Positions 11,672-23,543 of a stretch of 64,000 bases of DNA are shown in pieces. The DNA comes from Allacma fusca. Its lineage: Eukaryota > Arthropoda > Collembola > Symphypleona > Sminthuridae. The stretch is taken from the NCBI GenBank assembly GCA_947179485.1, contig OX359245.1:75131067-75195066 (forward strand), read 5' to 3'. Made by a program: the position numbers and the translations under genes. Each line of letters starts with the position of its first letter. The first letter of the stretch is position 1. The notes beneath the pieces are model-generated. The model did no database searches, had not been told where the DNA came from, and saw only the letters and a program-made list of their open reading frames with translations.

Positions 11672-11935
11672 ACAGGATATGTAGCATGGTAGGTAGCATG
11701 GTAGGTGGCAGGATATGTAGCATGGTAGGTGGCAGGATATGTAGCATGGTAGGTGGCAGGATATGTAGCATGGTAGGTGGCAGGATATGTAGCATGGTAG
11801 GTAGCAGGATATGTAGCATGGTAGGTAGCATGGTAGGTAGCATGGTAGGTAGCATGGTAGGTAGCATGGTAGGTGGTAGGTAACATGGTAAGTAAAATGG
11901 TAGGTAGCATGATAGGTGGTAGGTGATAGGTAGTA
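11672..11935 (+). repeat. Minisatellite of TAGCATGGTAGG / GGCAGGATATG units
   Basis: A tandem array built from a 12-base unit (gtagcatggtag) alternating with an 11-12-base unit (gtggcaggatat). It starts as roughly 24-base composite repeats and passes into pure 12-base repeats (gtaggtagcatg) at 11820-11870. Low-complexity peptides on both strands come from this array and are not genes. Confidence 0.9.
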
Positions 11936-12064
11936 TTGTGGCCGGGAAAGTAAAACTCAGGCCTCACACGTGTCAATATGGTCGCTCTGCCTAAAAACAA
12001 AATTGAATTTTGTTGATCATTGTTACTGAAATTTCGAAGCTTCAACCTACATGTGTGTTTAAAT

Positions 12065-13044
12065 CAGTGCTCGGCACGGGTACGAAAAATCGGTACCCGT
12101 ACCCGTATTCGTACCCGAAGTGTGGGTATTGCAATATCTGGTATCTATACCCGTACCCATACCCGAGTATCCGGGTACAAATTTTTCATACCCGTACCCG
12201 CAATGTAATCTCAAACCATGTACCTGTACCCGCATTGTACCCGTACCCGAAAAATACTCGAAAATTGTACCCGTACTCGGGTATCTCAGTGTCGTACCCG
12301 TACTCGTACCCGGGTACTTTATATCCAGATTTATCCAAATGAAGTACATAGTACGTTGTGTGTAATAATGTATGACAGCTTAGTGTGTAATTTTGACTAG
12401 CTAGAGCGGTATTTGATATTGTATATTTTCATTGAAGAGTAGAAAAACTGGAAGCGTTTTTTATTAGAAATAAAATTAACTTGCATACTTGCAGATTCAT
12501 TGAAATATTACCTATCGTACAAAATTTAGCTGAATCCTATTCTCCATTTCTTCTATTTTGTTATTGTTCCTCGTTTGTGTTTATTTATTTACACTTCCTA
12601 AAACCTGTTTCCCTAAAAGCATATATTTTAGCTACACAGTCTAAAATACATTTACTTTATGTGTTATGGTCAAGAGTATTAACACTAAGCTATATGCACT
12701 CTAGAAACACTAAATATACGGACAGAAGTTTCCAACGTATGGGCATGATGGTATACAATTCATCAAAATGTCCTTATTCTCAACGTATCCAAATACTCGG
12801 GTACAATGGTCGTGGGTACGAGTAAATTACCCTATTATACCCGTACCCGGTGGGTATATACCCATTTTGAAATCCTTGTACCCGTACCCATACCCGTATC
12901 CGTACCCGAAATTTCGAGCCGACCAAAGTGTACCCGGGTAGTACCCGAAATTGGTCGGGTACACAAAATCAGTACCCGGGTAGTACCCATACCCGTACCC
13001 GTACCCGTTTACCCGAGTATTACCCATACCCGTGCCGAGCACTG
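12065..13044. mobile_element. Non-autonomous hAT-type element, GGGTAC family (980 bp)
   Basis: Perfect 18-base terminal inverted repeats CAGTGCTCGGCACGGGTA at 12065-12082 and, inverted, at 13027-13044. An exact 8-base target-site duplication GTTTAAAT flanks them at 12057-12064 and 13045-13052. CAGTG...CACTG ends with an 8-base TSD are the hallmark of the hAT superfamily. The outer 250-300 bases of each arm are dense degenerate GGGTAC/GTACCC repeats, and the centre is ordinary AT-rich sequence without a transposase. Degraded relatives lie near 24290, 34887 and 62525. Confidence 0.9.
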
Positions 13045-13059
13045 GTTTAAATTAATTGG

Positions 13060-13450
13060 CGGTTCATTGACTTCCTGTTTATTGGTAAGACTTCGGCATC
13101 AAGCAACTTGCAAATATGCCTTGATATACTTACCCTAATTTAATCAAATTGGTTGCTATAATTCTACAGTAAAGTAGTTCTGTTCTATTGTAATATTCAG
13201 GAGTCCGTAATATGTAATTGCAAATTCCGTTGGAACATAAATCAATAAATACTTAGGGAGTCAAATTGCTTTAAATGGAAAGTTTAAATATTTTTTTATC
13301 CATTTTATATTTTCAAACAAGTTTATTGAATAGACGTAGTATGTATGTTACATCAAGGTTGACATTACAAAATGTTTAACTTGCAATGAGTTTTTAAGTT
13401 TTATTTACAGTACTTACTCATTATAAAGAATTATTTAATATTATATAGAA
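13060..13450 (-). pseudogene. Orphan 5' flank of a lost fourth chemoreceptor gene
   Basis: The block with cttaccctaattta, ctacagtaaagtagttctg, aaatcaataaatacttag and gagtcaaattgc matches the upstream regions of the three intact receptor genes, best the one at 38640-39040. The match continues through gacattacaaaatgtt and cattataaag. No receptor coding sequence follows it on the minus strand: a hAT element ends at 13044 and a minisatellite lies beyond. This is read as the surviving promoter side of a deleted tandem copy. Identity was judged by eye. Confidence 0.5.
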
Positions 13451-13639
13451 CCGCCTGTACTTTAGAGTAAAATGTGAAAGTTTACAACGTGAAGTGACGG
13501 GTATTGACAACAGGGTGGTTAGGAGTTTATATCGGGGATTCCTCACGCCAGGTGGCCCAAGCTATCGCAGTTAATTTCGGAATCTTGCTATATTTTTTTA
13601 ACAACAGACAAAAGACTTGATAAAAACTTCCACAATAAT

Positions 13640-13720
13640 AGTTGCATTTCGAAATCGAACTCCCGCACGTGAAACCAGACCACTTAAATAGAGAACCTTA
13701 CAAAACTACGTGTAACAAAA
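13640..13720 (-). pseudogene. 3'-end relic of a JHAMT-like methyltransferase
   Basis: On the minus strand ctatttaagtggtctgg, then cacgtgcgggag and ttcgatttcgaaatgcaa, lines up with the 3' end of the broken methyltransferase at 9890-9945 (ctatttaagaagtctgg, cacctgcaggagc). Stops interrupt every frame. Only about 60-80 bases are recognisable, so this is a modest-confidence call by eye. Confidence 0.4.
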
Positions 13721-13999
13721 TTGATATAACATTTTGGGCGGTGTAAAAATTCCATATTTTTCTTGCAGTATCTGTGAAATTCAACGCTAAGATTGTTCCA
13801 ACTACATTCCAAAATGATATTCTAATTGCTACGCAATCTTAAAACAAAACTCAACAAAATTATCATTCTCAAAATGCACAATTTACCGAAGGGTTAAAAA
13901 TTTTGAAAATGTGAAAAATTTCATTGTAGGGTCTATTATGCAGGAGTAACATGCAACTCGTAACCAAAATTTGGTAAAATCTTGCTTTGATTTTGTAAA

Positions 14000-15350
14000 T
14001 TATAATTTCAGTACGAGTAGTGCCACAGACCACTCAGCAATGGAACTGCACAGCGTCATAATCATGTGTTTATCCACAAAGTAAAGTGATCCCACGTGGA
14101 TGTTAATAGGTGTCAAAGACTGAAATGATTTCCTCAAAAACCGGGTTCTGGACCTCCTCAAACAGGAGTTCAACAACTTCACGGATGTACAATGGATTTG
14201 ACCCGCAAAATGAAAAGTCAAAATCAGGTAAAATATAATACAAACTGAAATCAATCCGAACACCGCTTTGTTGAGCCCTGTTAGCTTAAAGAAAGAATAA
14301 TTAAACATTACAGATAAAAAAATACTTAAGAATTTGGTCACTGGCAGGACTGAAGGTGCATACGCAATTTCTATTATGTGATATATGAGCGAGAATTGAC
14401 GATAAGCGTTTAGTAATCTTGTAGCCTCCGTTGCTGAGAGATAAGAAATTGTCTTGTTAGATTGGCTGCAAATTACAAATCAAATCTTCATTAAACCGTC
14501 ATTACAGATGAATCACCTTTGAATTAGAAACATACATGTCAAGAATTCTGCAACCCCAGACGACGTTAAACATTCCAAGGGTCACGTAAATAAACAAGCT
14601 GATCAGTTCAACAGTCATTACATAGACGCAAGACAGCCATTGTAGAGACACAGAAATAGTATATGCCAAACCCTCAGGGCAAACATTCCCTTGTACAATA
14701 AGAACGGGGCATTGAGAGAGCATCATTGGCGCAACGGCAATTAAAATGACGAACAACACTTTTAAATAATACAACGAGAAAATTACAAGACCTAGTCCTT
14801 GTTTAATTCTAACCATATTTGAAGTGTCTAAGGAGACGAATGCTTCCGATACTTTTAACATCGTCTTATGTGCCGACAAAGCTTTAAGCATTTCTTCCGA
14901 TTTAAAAAACAAAGTGACTGACATGACCGATGTTATACAGTAGCCTACACTAATCACTAGTGAAAACATAAAATATATCAGGTTTGATTCTGACTCAAGC
15001 CTATCCTTCCAGTGTACCGTAGATTGTTTTGCAAAAATAATGAAGACAACAGTGTGAAGGGACAAATTGAGCGTCCAGCCGTACTTCCGATGTAGAGACT
15101 TTGCTAACACAACTTCCTGATTTTCGGAATCCCATTCGAAAGGTATACTACGGAGATTTATTCCCCAAGTAAACCCTTTCAAAATGTAATTATTTGTAAG
15201 TTGGCTTATGAGAGGATTGGATTTCTGTCGAATAAGCTTTTTCGCCCTAAAAGGATCTTTGGCACAAATCATTGAGCAGTGTAACCATTCCCCGATTTGA
15301 GTCTGAGACAATCTTGCTAGAAACTTTTTACCGCAAATGCAATAAGACAT
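14000..15350 (-). CDS. Chemoreceptor 1, 7TM gustatory-receptor-like
   Basis: Two exons, 15350-14536 and 14465-14000, with a 70-base intron. The donor GTATGT is conserved in all three paralogues, phase 2. They give about 426 residues, the usual length of an insect-type Gr/Or receptor. The start MSYCICGKK was chosen because the paralogues begin at the same place, although the frame is open to an ATG at 15443. The conserved block WGINLRSIPFEWDSENQEVV precedes a series of hydrophobic segments (for example LIYFMFSLVISVGYCITSV, GLVIFSLYYLKVLFVILIAV, FGLISVCIIFYLILTF). The C-terminus carries SLYFVDKHMIMTLCSSIAEW near TM7. The classical TYhhhhhQF Gr motif is not present. A second possible donor, GTAATG, lies 30 bases downstream. 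It would act at the dendrite membrane as a ligand-gated channel subunit, if like its family; the ligand is unknown. Confidence 0.75.
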
Positions 15351-15864
15351 TGTTGCATCGATCGGAATCGGAAGCTTAATGATAACGTCGGAACTACTCT
15401 CACATGTGCCAATGTAAAAGCTCCGTCTAAAAACGAATGTCATTCAAAGGGGGTTTACTGGCTTTCTTAAAAATGTAATCTTCTTGAATTACCATTCCTT
15501 CATTTCACAACTGGTAATATCACAGAAATTTCTACCTCTGTTTGTAGTCAAACTAACCATAATTTTACAGGAAAGTACTTCCGTAATAGCTGCGTTATTG
15601 AGGAGTATGTCATATTTAACTGAGAGTTTCAGGAGCTTTTAAATTAATACATGGTTAGGAAGTCAAATTGCACAAATTTGAAGGTATGAATATTGTGTGC
15701 TACACATTTATCTATATATCTAATATCCCGACAATTTACAACTATTTTTTTGGAATGGCTGGATCATAATTTTGTTACATCTATTGGATAATATTGTATC
15801 TTTAGTTTTTATAAATCTTATTTTATTTAGTCACCAGTCATTACATAGAACTTATTTTATATTT

Positions 15865-16062
15865 TATACCGTTCATTGGCTCTTGATTGCAAATTCTATG
15901 AGCTCCATGAATTCCATAGTTCAATTGAATTAACAGAAAATTTCTCCATTGCTGAAAATATATCTGCTGCTAATTCATCGGGACATCTTTGTAAACATAC
16001 GACTAGTGACGTTGCCACTTGTACACCCCATGTCCAAAATTATATTTGATTTTTGTGTTTTC
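15865..16062 (-). pseudogene. 5'-part relic of a JHAMT-like methyltransferase
   Basis: The minus strand reads ILDMGCTSGNVTS, a decayed SAM motif I matching ILDIGCGTGNVTR of the copy at 10500. After several stops, IEFAIKS matches VEFAIKT of the same copy. The DNA gactagtgac ... ccatgtcca is shared with 10490-10530. Stops (TGA, TAA) break every part. It lies directly upstream of the duplicated flank of chemoreceptor 1. Confidence 0.6.
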
Positions 16063-16065
16063 AAT

Positions 16066-17012
16066 AGATATTACGGATAATTGGATTGTAAAATAAATAC
16101 ATAAAAGATGCAGAAAACCACTTGGACCATTGCTTCGCCAAGATCAATCTAACAATAAGCAACATAGATAAATCTTGATCACTTGGGGTACTTTGGGCAT
16201 TTTCGTTTGAGGGCAAATTAGGCAGAATCTTGGAATAACACAGCAGAATTGATAAAACCGATTTGATAGTCTGCAATTTGGGAGGCGTTCAAAAATACCT
16301 TACCGAGTATTTTCATTTTGAATTACATTTGTCACAGCATAGAGCTATGTGTTAAGTTTTACTATTTGAATTTTAATTTCAGCGCTATTCCACGCGCCCA
16401 AACATTGGCATCTGGGAACACATTTGTGACATTTTTAGCTAACCGGGCAAAGACTGCATCGCATTTTCAATCGATATACCCTAGTTGTACGATACATTTT
16501 CGTGGTCATACATGTAAGTAAAATAAGCAACAAAAAATATTACAGCAAGTCTTCGTAAGATCGATACTTTTCCAGCAGTTTGGGAGAATGCACAAAGCGA
16601 CATGAAAGCACAAAAACGATTTCTGTATTCATCTTGCAAAAATCTCTTCAGAACAAAAGATCCTGTATACATGCAACAAATAATCGAAGTTCAGTCGCTT
16701 TCCAACCGTTATGTTCTGCAAGCTCGATGTTTTGCTTCAAATTTGAAGCAAATACTAAAGTTTTATGATATGAGGGATGAAATTTGGGTTTTCTGAACTG
16801 CGGATGTTTTATACATATTTCGGAATATATTGTTTTCAACTGTGCCACACTAGTATTAGCGCAACTTTAGGAAATATCGTTTGGATTGTCTTAGCCTGCG
16901 GGTTAAATGTCACGCGATCTCTGTAGTATATATGTATATTATAATCCCTTTATAGAAAGTGAAACTTTCTTATGTACGAGTGTGTGTATTAAGTCCGTCC
17001 GTCAGGCATTCC
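16066..17012. other. Gene-free stretch
   Basis: No convincing gene. Contains the 18-base perfect palindrome TGCTTCAAATTTGAAGCA near 16733 and several short open frames without coding character. Confidence 0.4.
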
Positions 17013-17859
17013 CAGAGCTGTTTTCAGGTAGCCAAAAACCAAGACCCGCACCTGACCCGCACCTGAAATATCAGGTTAATTTTTTTCTTCCTCAGCTTCC
17101 GAGTTAATATCCGCACCTGTCAGGTATTTTTGAGGCAGGTATTGTTTGGCTACCCGTACCTGAAGAAATACCTAACGTGCGGATCTCAAAACCAACCCGA
17201 ACGCGACTTTCACGTATTTTGGCAAAACAAACTTATAATCATATATTCTATTCTAATACTTTATTAAAGTAAATATCACTTATTCACAAATAGCGTGAAG
17301 TTACAAATGCGTAAATTTGTATTAATTTTAAGTGACAAGCACCACAAAAAGAATGAAAACAGCCAGTATAAGCTTCCCCAAGCGTTTTATGAGCGATAAC
17401 ATCAGTACGAGACCGCAGAAAATCATCACGCTTTTCAAATGGTAACCAAGCCTTATGGCGCAACCACACACGAAATATATTCCATTTTGATGACGTCTGC
17501 TACAACGTTATCATGAAATTAATTAGCAAATTTGAATGTTTGTTAATTAATTGATGTGGCAGCTCTCGTGCATACTAACTATCACAAGTTAGATTATCGC
17601 CTGATAAATGCCTGCAATTGGATGTTCGGGTTCAGGTATTTTGAATTTGTCGTACCCAACTTGTACTTGAAATTGAGCTCAGGTATATTTTTTTAAACCC
17701 GAACTTGATCGTAACCTGACCTGTACTTTCAGGGGGTCTTGATCTACCCGCACTTGACACAAATCTCAGGTTACTTTTTTTGTAGCTGACCCAAACTTGA
17801 CCTGAACCCGACCCGACGGGTATTTTTCAGGTACTAACTGATACCTGCAAGCTGTTCTG
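17013..17859. mobile_element. Non-autonomous hAT-type element, CAGGTA family (847 bp)
   Basis: Ends CAGAGCTGTTTTCAGGTA and (inverted) CAGAACAGCTTGCAGGTA form imperfect inverted repeats. The flanks GGCATTCC (17005-17012) and GTCATTCC (17860-17867) are an 8-base duplication with one mismatch. Both arms are full of CAGGTA/TACCTG and CCCGCACCTGA motifs, while the middle (about 17220-17600) is unique and codes for nothing recognisable. Confidence 0.8.
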
Positions 17860-17867
17860 GTCATTCC

Positions 17868-20105
17868 GTCAGTCTACAAAATCTTGTGGTAGCCATTTCA
17901 TTACAACAGAACGACGTACAGACATGTTACCTTTACCAAATCATTGGTCATAAAATCTAGTTCTGCCTTCTGATAACTTCGGTGAACTAGGGTGAACCGT
18001 TTGACCAAAAGTATCTTGCATTTGATATACTTTTTACAACGGATTGAAGTAAGGATATGTGACCTTTGCAGATTACCATCCAAATCTATTTCCCGACCTT
18101 ACTATAAATCTTTTAATACAAGTTTCAATTTCCTGCACATGCAAACGAAGTTTGCCCGGTTCAGTACAGTACACGGAATTTTGCAATTATCGGGCCAGTA
18201 GTAAGCATTATGCCCCGTAACACGAGATGAAGAATCAAGTGTAAGTATCACCTACGAAATTTTTGTATTTAATTAGATATTGTTTATTATTGAATTATAC
18301 TACATGACGAATACCATATTTCACTGATAAAATTTTCTTTAATAGTTTCACCTTATTTTGGATCTGGGAACCCAGGTAAATTTCTGTTATAAATGGAGCC
18401 GAATTTGTTACATTCAAAACACATCCTTTTATCGGCAAGGACTGATTGTTGCTACTTCTTGAACTTGGAACTCCATCGATAGGAAAATCCAGCAGTAATT
18501 CGTACTCCAAAATCATTCCGGTAGCATTCGATAATCTGCTTAACCCATTTTCATATTCCAATGTGGCAATTTTTGCCCTGTTCAGCATCTCTGGTTAAAG
18601 TTGTCCTTGGTACTTTTTAAAAACAATAGTTGTGTTAGAGTATTCTAATTTAAAATTTGTTTACCCACTCTCAAAATCTAATTGAAAATTTGGTCGATTC
18701 ACACTCCATTATTGCTGAACGAACATATCTGTTGGATTTTTCACGGAATGGCCCGGAACATGAATTTTACGAAGATATGTTGTAAACAGAACAATCGTTA
18801 CATGAAGAATTACTTAAAGTACTGTTGATTGGATCTGCGTCTCTGCTATAAACTGATTATGATCATGGAGATGAAAACAAAACTATTTACCAATTTCTTG
18901 CCGGAGACTTTTCTTGTGGTTGTTCTTCCTTTTCGATTTAACACATATATTTTCATTTCGGGTTATGTCAATCGAATTACCTTTTTGTTGTTGCAAAACG
19001 TCCTATAGCATAATTACAATACAGAACCCAGAAATGGAAGAAACGCTACTATAGTTATCGCGTCGATATTGATTCGTGGCTTCAAGTTGACTCCCCAGTG
19101 TATATGTACATAGTTTCAAGGCAATTCTGATTTCCTGAAAACGTCAATTACATTGTCTAGCAGACCATATTGGTTCAATTATTTATTTCAACCACGGGTC
19201 ACGGTTATAGAGAAAGCTGACTGAAATTTTCGAAAACCATGACTTTTCCGGAATCAAGTCAATTGCTGACCCATGTTTTCAATGCCTTAGAACATGTGCA
19301 AGAAAAATACATAGGTTCATAGACTCAACAAATTAACAAACAACTGCTTATTCTAATAATACAATCGAGTCGAGCAGCGTAAGCTATCCATGTAGACGGA
19401 GCGATGGCTTATCTTTCGTTATTCCTCTTATTGCTGACTTGAAATACTGCGTCGAGGATTTCTTGAATTAAAATTTTCCAAATGGCTACAAATTAAATAT
19501 CTTCGACAAAGCAATTCGTCAGGTGCAACAAAACTTAACATAAAATACTGAAATATGCTGAACAACAACAATGTTCTTTCTTGTTTTTGTAGTTTTGCTT
19601 TGTAGTTAAAATTTCTTGTTGTTGACTGATAGCTCTAAAAAGGTATAGATTCGATGTAGATTACCCATGATTTGCAATTCGTTTTATTTCATAGCCAACA
19701 TGTTTCATACAATAATTTGTACACGTACGTTTAATCATATATCAATTTTACCCCCAGCAGTTAAATCAAAGGGCAAGCCCACAATACGTGCGTTATGGTC
19801 ACTTTCTAATTCAAACAATTATTCCTAGAATGATCTGTACTTGTAATGTGACCACAAAATATTTTTTAGATTGGCCTTCAGGAATAAAATCATGAGGCGA
19901 GCGGCGTGCCTCTAATACATAAATATATAAATTTTATAATAAACCGCCTCAAATTTTATGTAGGTCCCCCGGACGTAGGATTTAACTTTGGAAGATGTCG
20001 TTGGACTCCAATAAATCCTTTTAAACATTCCTAGAATCAAGCGTATTCAAGATGGACGTAAGACCATTCACGAAATATAGCAAGGTCAGAAACTGTTGCT
20101 TCCTT
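17868..20105. other. Mostly unassigned AT-rich stretch
   Basis: I see no gene I can defend. A minus-strand open frame at 18588-18295 (about 97 codons, containing LPIKGCVLNVTNSAPFITEI) has better composition than chance ORFs and could be an isolated exon, but no partner exons were found. The remainder shows no repeats or RNA genes that I can name. Confidence 0.35.
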
Positions 20106-20113
20106 TTCTGTAT

Positions 20114-20774
20114 TAGAACTTCCAATGTGGTCAACATTTCTGTTCCGTAAGGAATTCCGTTCGGTTCCAAAACAAACAAATAATATTGCTCCCGATTCCG
20201 TTCCGACTGTCGGGACAACGGAACATTTTAATCTAAATCGTTCGGAACAAACACGTAAAGTTTTGTTTCCGTCAAACTTTGTGTTTTGTTCCGGAATACG
20301 CGAACTTTTCTGTTCCGAACCTGCTCCGTTCCGAAGCAACCCGGAATTCTTCGCGATATATACATTATATATTATATAATTATACTACATGGGATCACAA
20401 ATAATTATGTGCAAGTTTGTTATTCGATTATTAATAGTTTTTTTGTGTATTTTAAAATAGTACTGATTTTATTCTAAACATAGAATTGCAATCATTAATT
20501 GAAACAGCTAATTTTACTACTAAGAACCGCACGTCAGAAATTGCACCGGGATCGGAACGGAACAGAATAATTCCGAGTTCCGATGACATAAAGTATGTGT
20601 GACTTTTTCCGTACCGATGATCTTAACCGTCCCGGTCACAATATCGTCGGTAGAAGAGAGCATGTTCCGGTTTTGTCCCGATTGAATTAGGGAACCAAAA
20701 AAATGTCTCGAAAATGTTCCGTTCCGTTTCCGAACACGGAACTTCAGGATTTCGGAAACCTAAAGGAAGCTCTA
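20114..20774. mobile_element. Non-autonomous hAT-type element, GTTCCG family (661 bp)
   Basis: Starts TAGAACTTCC and ends GGAAGCTCTA (inverted TAGAGCTTCC), with the exact 8-base duplication TTCTGTAT at 20106-20113 and 20775-20782. Both arms are dense in GTTCCG/CGGAAC and related CCGTTCCG motifs; the middle (20340-20530) is AT-rich. No transposase. Its right TSD copy is also the left TSD copy of the next element. Confidence 0.8.
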
Positions 20775-20782
20775 TTCTGTAT

Positions 20783-22141
20783 TAGTGCTGTCCATGGGAG
20801 CAGGAGACACCCAGGTTTTTGGGAACAGGAACAGGAATGGGTGCGTACGGGAACACAAATTTTGTTCCCAAAACACTTTGGGAACGTTTGGGAACATAGA
20901 AATTGTTCCCGAAATATGGGAACGAAAGCGGGTTTGGGAACAGGAACAAGACTAGTAATTACCTGGTGTTTACATGATGTTTATAATATAAAAATACCTC
21001 ACAAACAAAATATAATTTTAAAAGTACGTCATAACATATTAAATAAGTCACTCTTTCACACGTCATTATTTAACAAAATAATAAATTATAAGATTTCTTT
21101 AACACGTGGCAAAAATGGAATTCTCTGGAAAAACCCCAAATTGTAGCTCAGAAAACTCCAGCGTGCTTTTTTCCTTATCAGTTCAGCAAAAGTATAATGA
21201 AGGTGCTACTTGTTGATTGATTGATTGATTGATTGATTTATTAGATTTAGTTGGCAAGTCATACATAGAAATAAATCCATGATTTCCTATGACGGACAAC
21301 ATCTAAGAATAATATAGAATTTTTAGTAATTAAAATTTAGCTAACACAGTCAGAACTTCGTTTTAATAATATCCATCTTCTCAGGTCACTATAAAAGTTT
21401 ATATTTTCCAAATCACGTAGGGATGGAGGCATCTTATTCCACATATGTATGTTACGAAATTTAATTGAACGTTCAAAACTTACGGACTTATGATATAAGG
21501 ATTTGTACGTATTTCTATGCCTTACATTTAGAACATTTGGTTCATATGTGAACACGTCATTATATTTGTTACAAGTATTTTGAAATTTAAAATGATACCT
21601 GAGCTGATTGTGAGTCATATTGCTATACAGTATACGCTCATGTATAGTTAGTATATTAAATTTTTCCATGAGAAAGTTTTGCATTTCAGGGGTTACAAAC
21701 ATCCGTTCCCTATGCATACTAGTGCATACTATACGTTAGCTACTGTCATAGCTAATTTCATTTAATACTGTACTCTGGGCTGCGATAATTAATTTAGTGA
21801 CTGTTACTGAATTATCATTTAAATTCGAATAGCTAAAAGTATTGGAGATGGCGTGCTGTTATTTATGTTTAATAGCGTCGAATTAGTATTTGGTTTTTTA
21901 ATGCGGGGGCATATATGTGTAAGTTAATTGTACTTTCATTTTTCTGCTTGTCTTTAAGTAGGTACTTTTGGGAACAGGAACAGGAACATTCCTGTTCCTG
22001 CAGGAACAGGTCCAGGAACTTTGAATTGGTACCCATTTTTATGGGAACAGGAACAGGACTATTGCTTTAGTTCCTGAAAAAATGGGTATAGGTACAGGAA
22101 CAGGTATGGGTACCGAATTTCCGTTCCCATGGACAGCACTA
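20783..22141. mobile_element. Non-autonomous hAT-type element, GGAACA family (1359 bp)
   Basis: Perfect 17-base inverted ends TAGTGCTGTCCATGGGA, with TTCTGTAT duplicated at 20775-20782 and 22142-22149. Arms consist of GGGAACAGGAACA and its complement. The interior carries the 3' end of a LINE on the minus strand (21208-21717). It abuts the GTTCCG element with a single TTCTGTAT shared between them. Confidence 0.9.
21208..21717 (-). mobile_element. 3' fragment of a non-LTR retrotransposon (LINE)
   Basis: A 126-residue frame on the minus strand (21717-21337) ends like the C-terminus of CR1/Jockey-type reverse-transcriptase ORFs. A block with RSIKFRNIHMWNKMPPSLRD and a following hydrophobic helix (FYSDLRRWIL) matches the usual 'LWNxLPxxIR...F...L' ending. 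Downstream the 3' tail is a (ATCA)n microsatellite at about 21213-21238, as in L2/CR1-like elements. It is 5'-truncated and sits inside the GGAACA hAT element. Confidence 0.65.
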
Positions 22142-22176
22142 TTCTGTATCTTACTCCTATGGTCTTGCTTTGATAA

Positions 22177-23543
22177 TTATAATTTGAGTACAAGTACTGC
22201 CACAGACCACTCAGCAATGGAACTGCACAAAGTCATAATCATGTGTTTATCCACAAAGTAAAGTGATCCCACGCGGATCTTAATGGGTGTCAAAGCCTGG
22301 AAGGATTTCCTCACAAACAGGGTTCTGGACCTCCTCGAACAGGAATTCAACAACTTCACGGATGTACAATGGATTTGACCCGCAAAATGAAAAGCCTCAA
22401 TCAGGGAAAATATAATACAAACTGAGATCAATCCGAACACCACTTTGGTGACCCCGGTTAGCTTAAAGAACGAATGATTAAACATTACACTTACAACAAT
22501 ACTTAAGAATTTAGTTATTGGGAGTACCCAAGGCGAATACACGTTCTGAATTATGTCGTATACGAGCTGGAATTGACGGTAAGCGCTTACTAATCTTGTA
22601 GCCTCTTTTTCTGTGGGATAAGAGAATGTCTGGTCAGATAGGCTGCAAATCACAATTCAAATCTTCATTAAACATTAGAAATGTCGTTTTAGAAAAGCTT
22701 TTGGTTAAAAGAAACATACACGGCAAGAAGTCTGGAACCCCAGACGACGTAAAACATTCCAAGGGCCATGTAAATATAGAAGCTGGTTATTCCAACGGTG
22801 CTTAAATAGACGCAAAGCACCCATTGTAGTGACACCGAAATAGTATATGCCAAACCCTCAGGGCAAAAATTCTCTTGTGTAGTAAGAACATGGTAAGTAA
22901 GACATTGGGAAATCATAATTGACGCAATGGAAATTAAAATCATGAAGAGTAGTAGCGAATAATACAACGAGAAAATTACAAGTCCTATTCCTGTTTTAGT
23001 TCTAATCATAGTATCAGTTTCTAAGGGAACGAATGCTTCCGATACTTTTAACAGTGTCTTATGCGCCGACAAAATTTGGAGCATTTCTTCAGATTTAAAA
23101 AACAAAGTGACTGACATGACCGACGTTATACAGTAGCTTACACTAACCACCAATGAAAACATAAAATACTTCAGATTTGATTCTGACTCAAGCCTGTCCT
23201 TCCAGTGTACCGTAGATTGTTTTGCAAAAACTATAAAGACAGCAGTGTAAAGGGACAAATTGAGCATCCAGCCGTACTTCGAATGTAGAGACTTTGCTAG
23301 CACAACTTCCTGATTTTCGGAATCCCATTCGAAAGGTATACTACGGAGGTTTATTCCCCAAGTAAACCCTTCCAAAATGTAATTATTTGTAAGTTTGCTT
23401 ATGAGAGGATTGGATTTCTGTCGAATAAGCTTTTTCGCCTTAAAACAATTTTTGACACGGATCATTGAGCACTGTAACCATTCCCCGATTTGAGTGTGAG
23501 CCATTTTTGCTACTAATTGCTTATCGCAAATGCAGCTTGACAT
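22177..23543 (-). CDS. Chemoreceptor 2, 7TM gustatory-receptor-like
   Basis: Exons 23543-22720 and 22642-22177, with a 77-base GT-AG intron (donor GTATGT, phase 2), give about 429 residues. It starts MSSCICDKQLVAKMAHTQ and shares with its paralogues WGINLRSIPFEWDSENQEVV, the hydrophobic segments (LKYFMFSLVVSVSYCITSV, GLVIFSLYYSLLLFMILISI, FGLISVCIIFSLIEAF) and the C-terminal VDKHMIMTLCSSIAEW. The second candidate donor used as an alternative in the other two copies is absent here, since exon 1 would run into a TAA. This argues that GTATGT is the true donor. The last 213 bases are identical to chemoreceptor 3. The gene appears intact. The ligand is unknown. Confidence 0.75.

Noticed and set aside
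11518..12045. 175-codon minus-strand ORF rich in Tyr, His, Thr and Ala
   Set aside because: It is the translation of the 12-base minisatellite, with no flanking coding sequence.
12059..13042. Tyr/Pro/Gly/Thr-rich ORFs
   Set aside because: They translate the GGGTAC arrays of a hAT element. Both strands and several frames are open for the same reason.
12065..13044. Interstitial telomere-like repeat
   Set aside because: GGGTAC is not the arthropod TTAGG telomere unit, the repeats invert in the middle, and inverted ends with an 8-base TSD show a transposon.
22689..22720. Chemoreceptor 2 as a pseudogene lacking a splice donor
   Set aside because: At first exon 1 appeared to reach TAA before any donor, but the upstream GTATGT donor in phase 2 is conserved in all three genes and gives an intact 429-residue protein.
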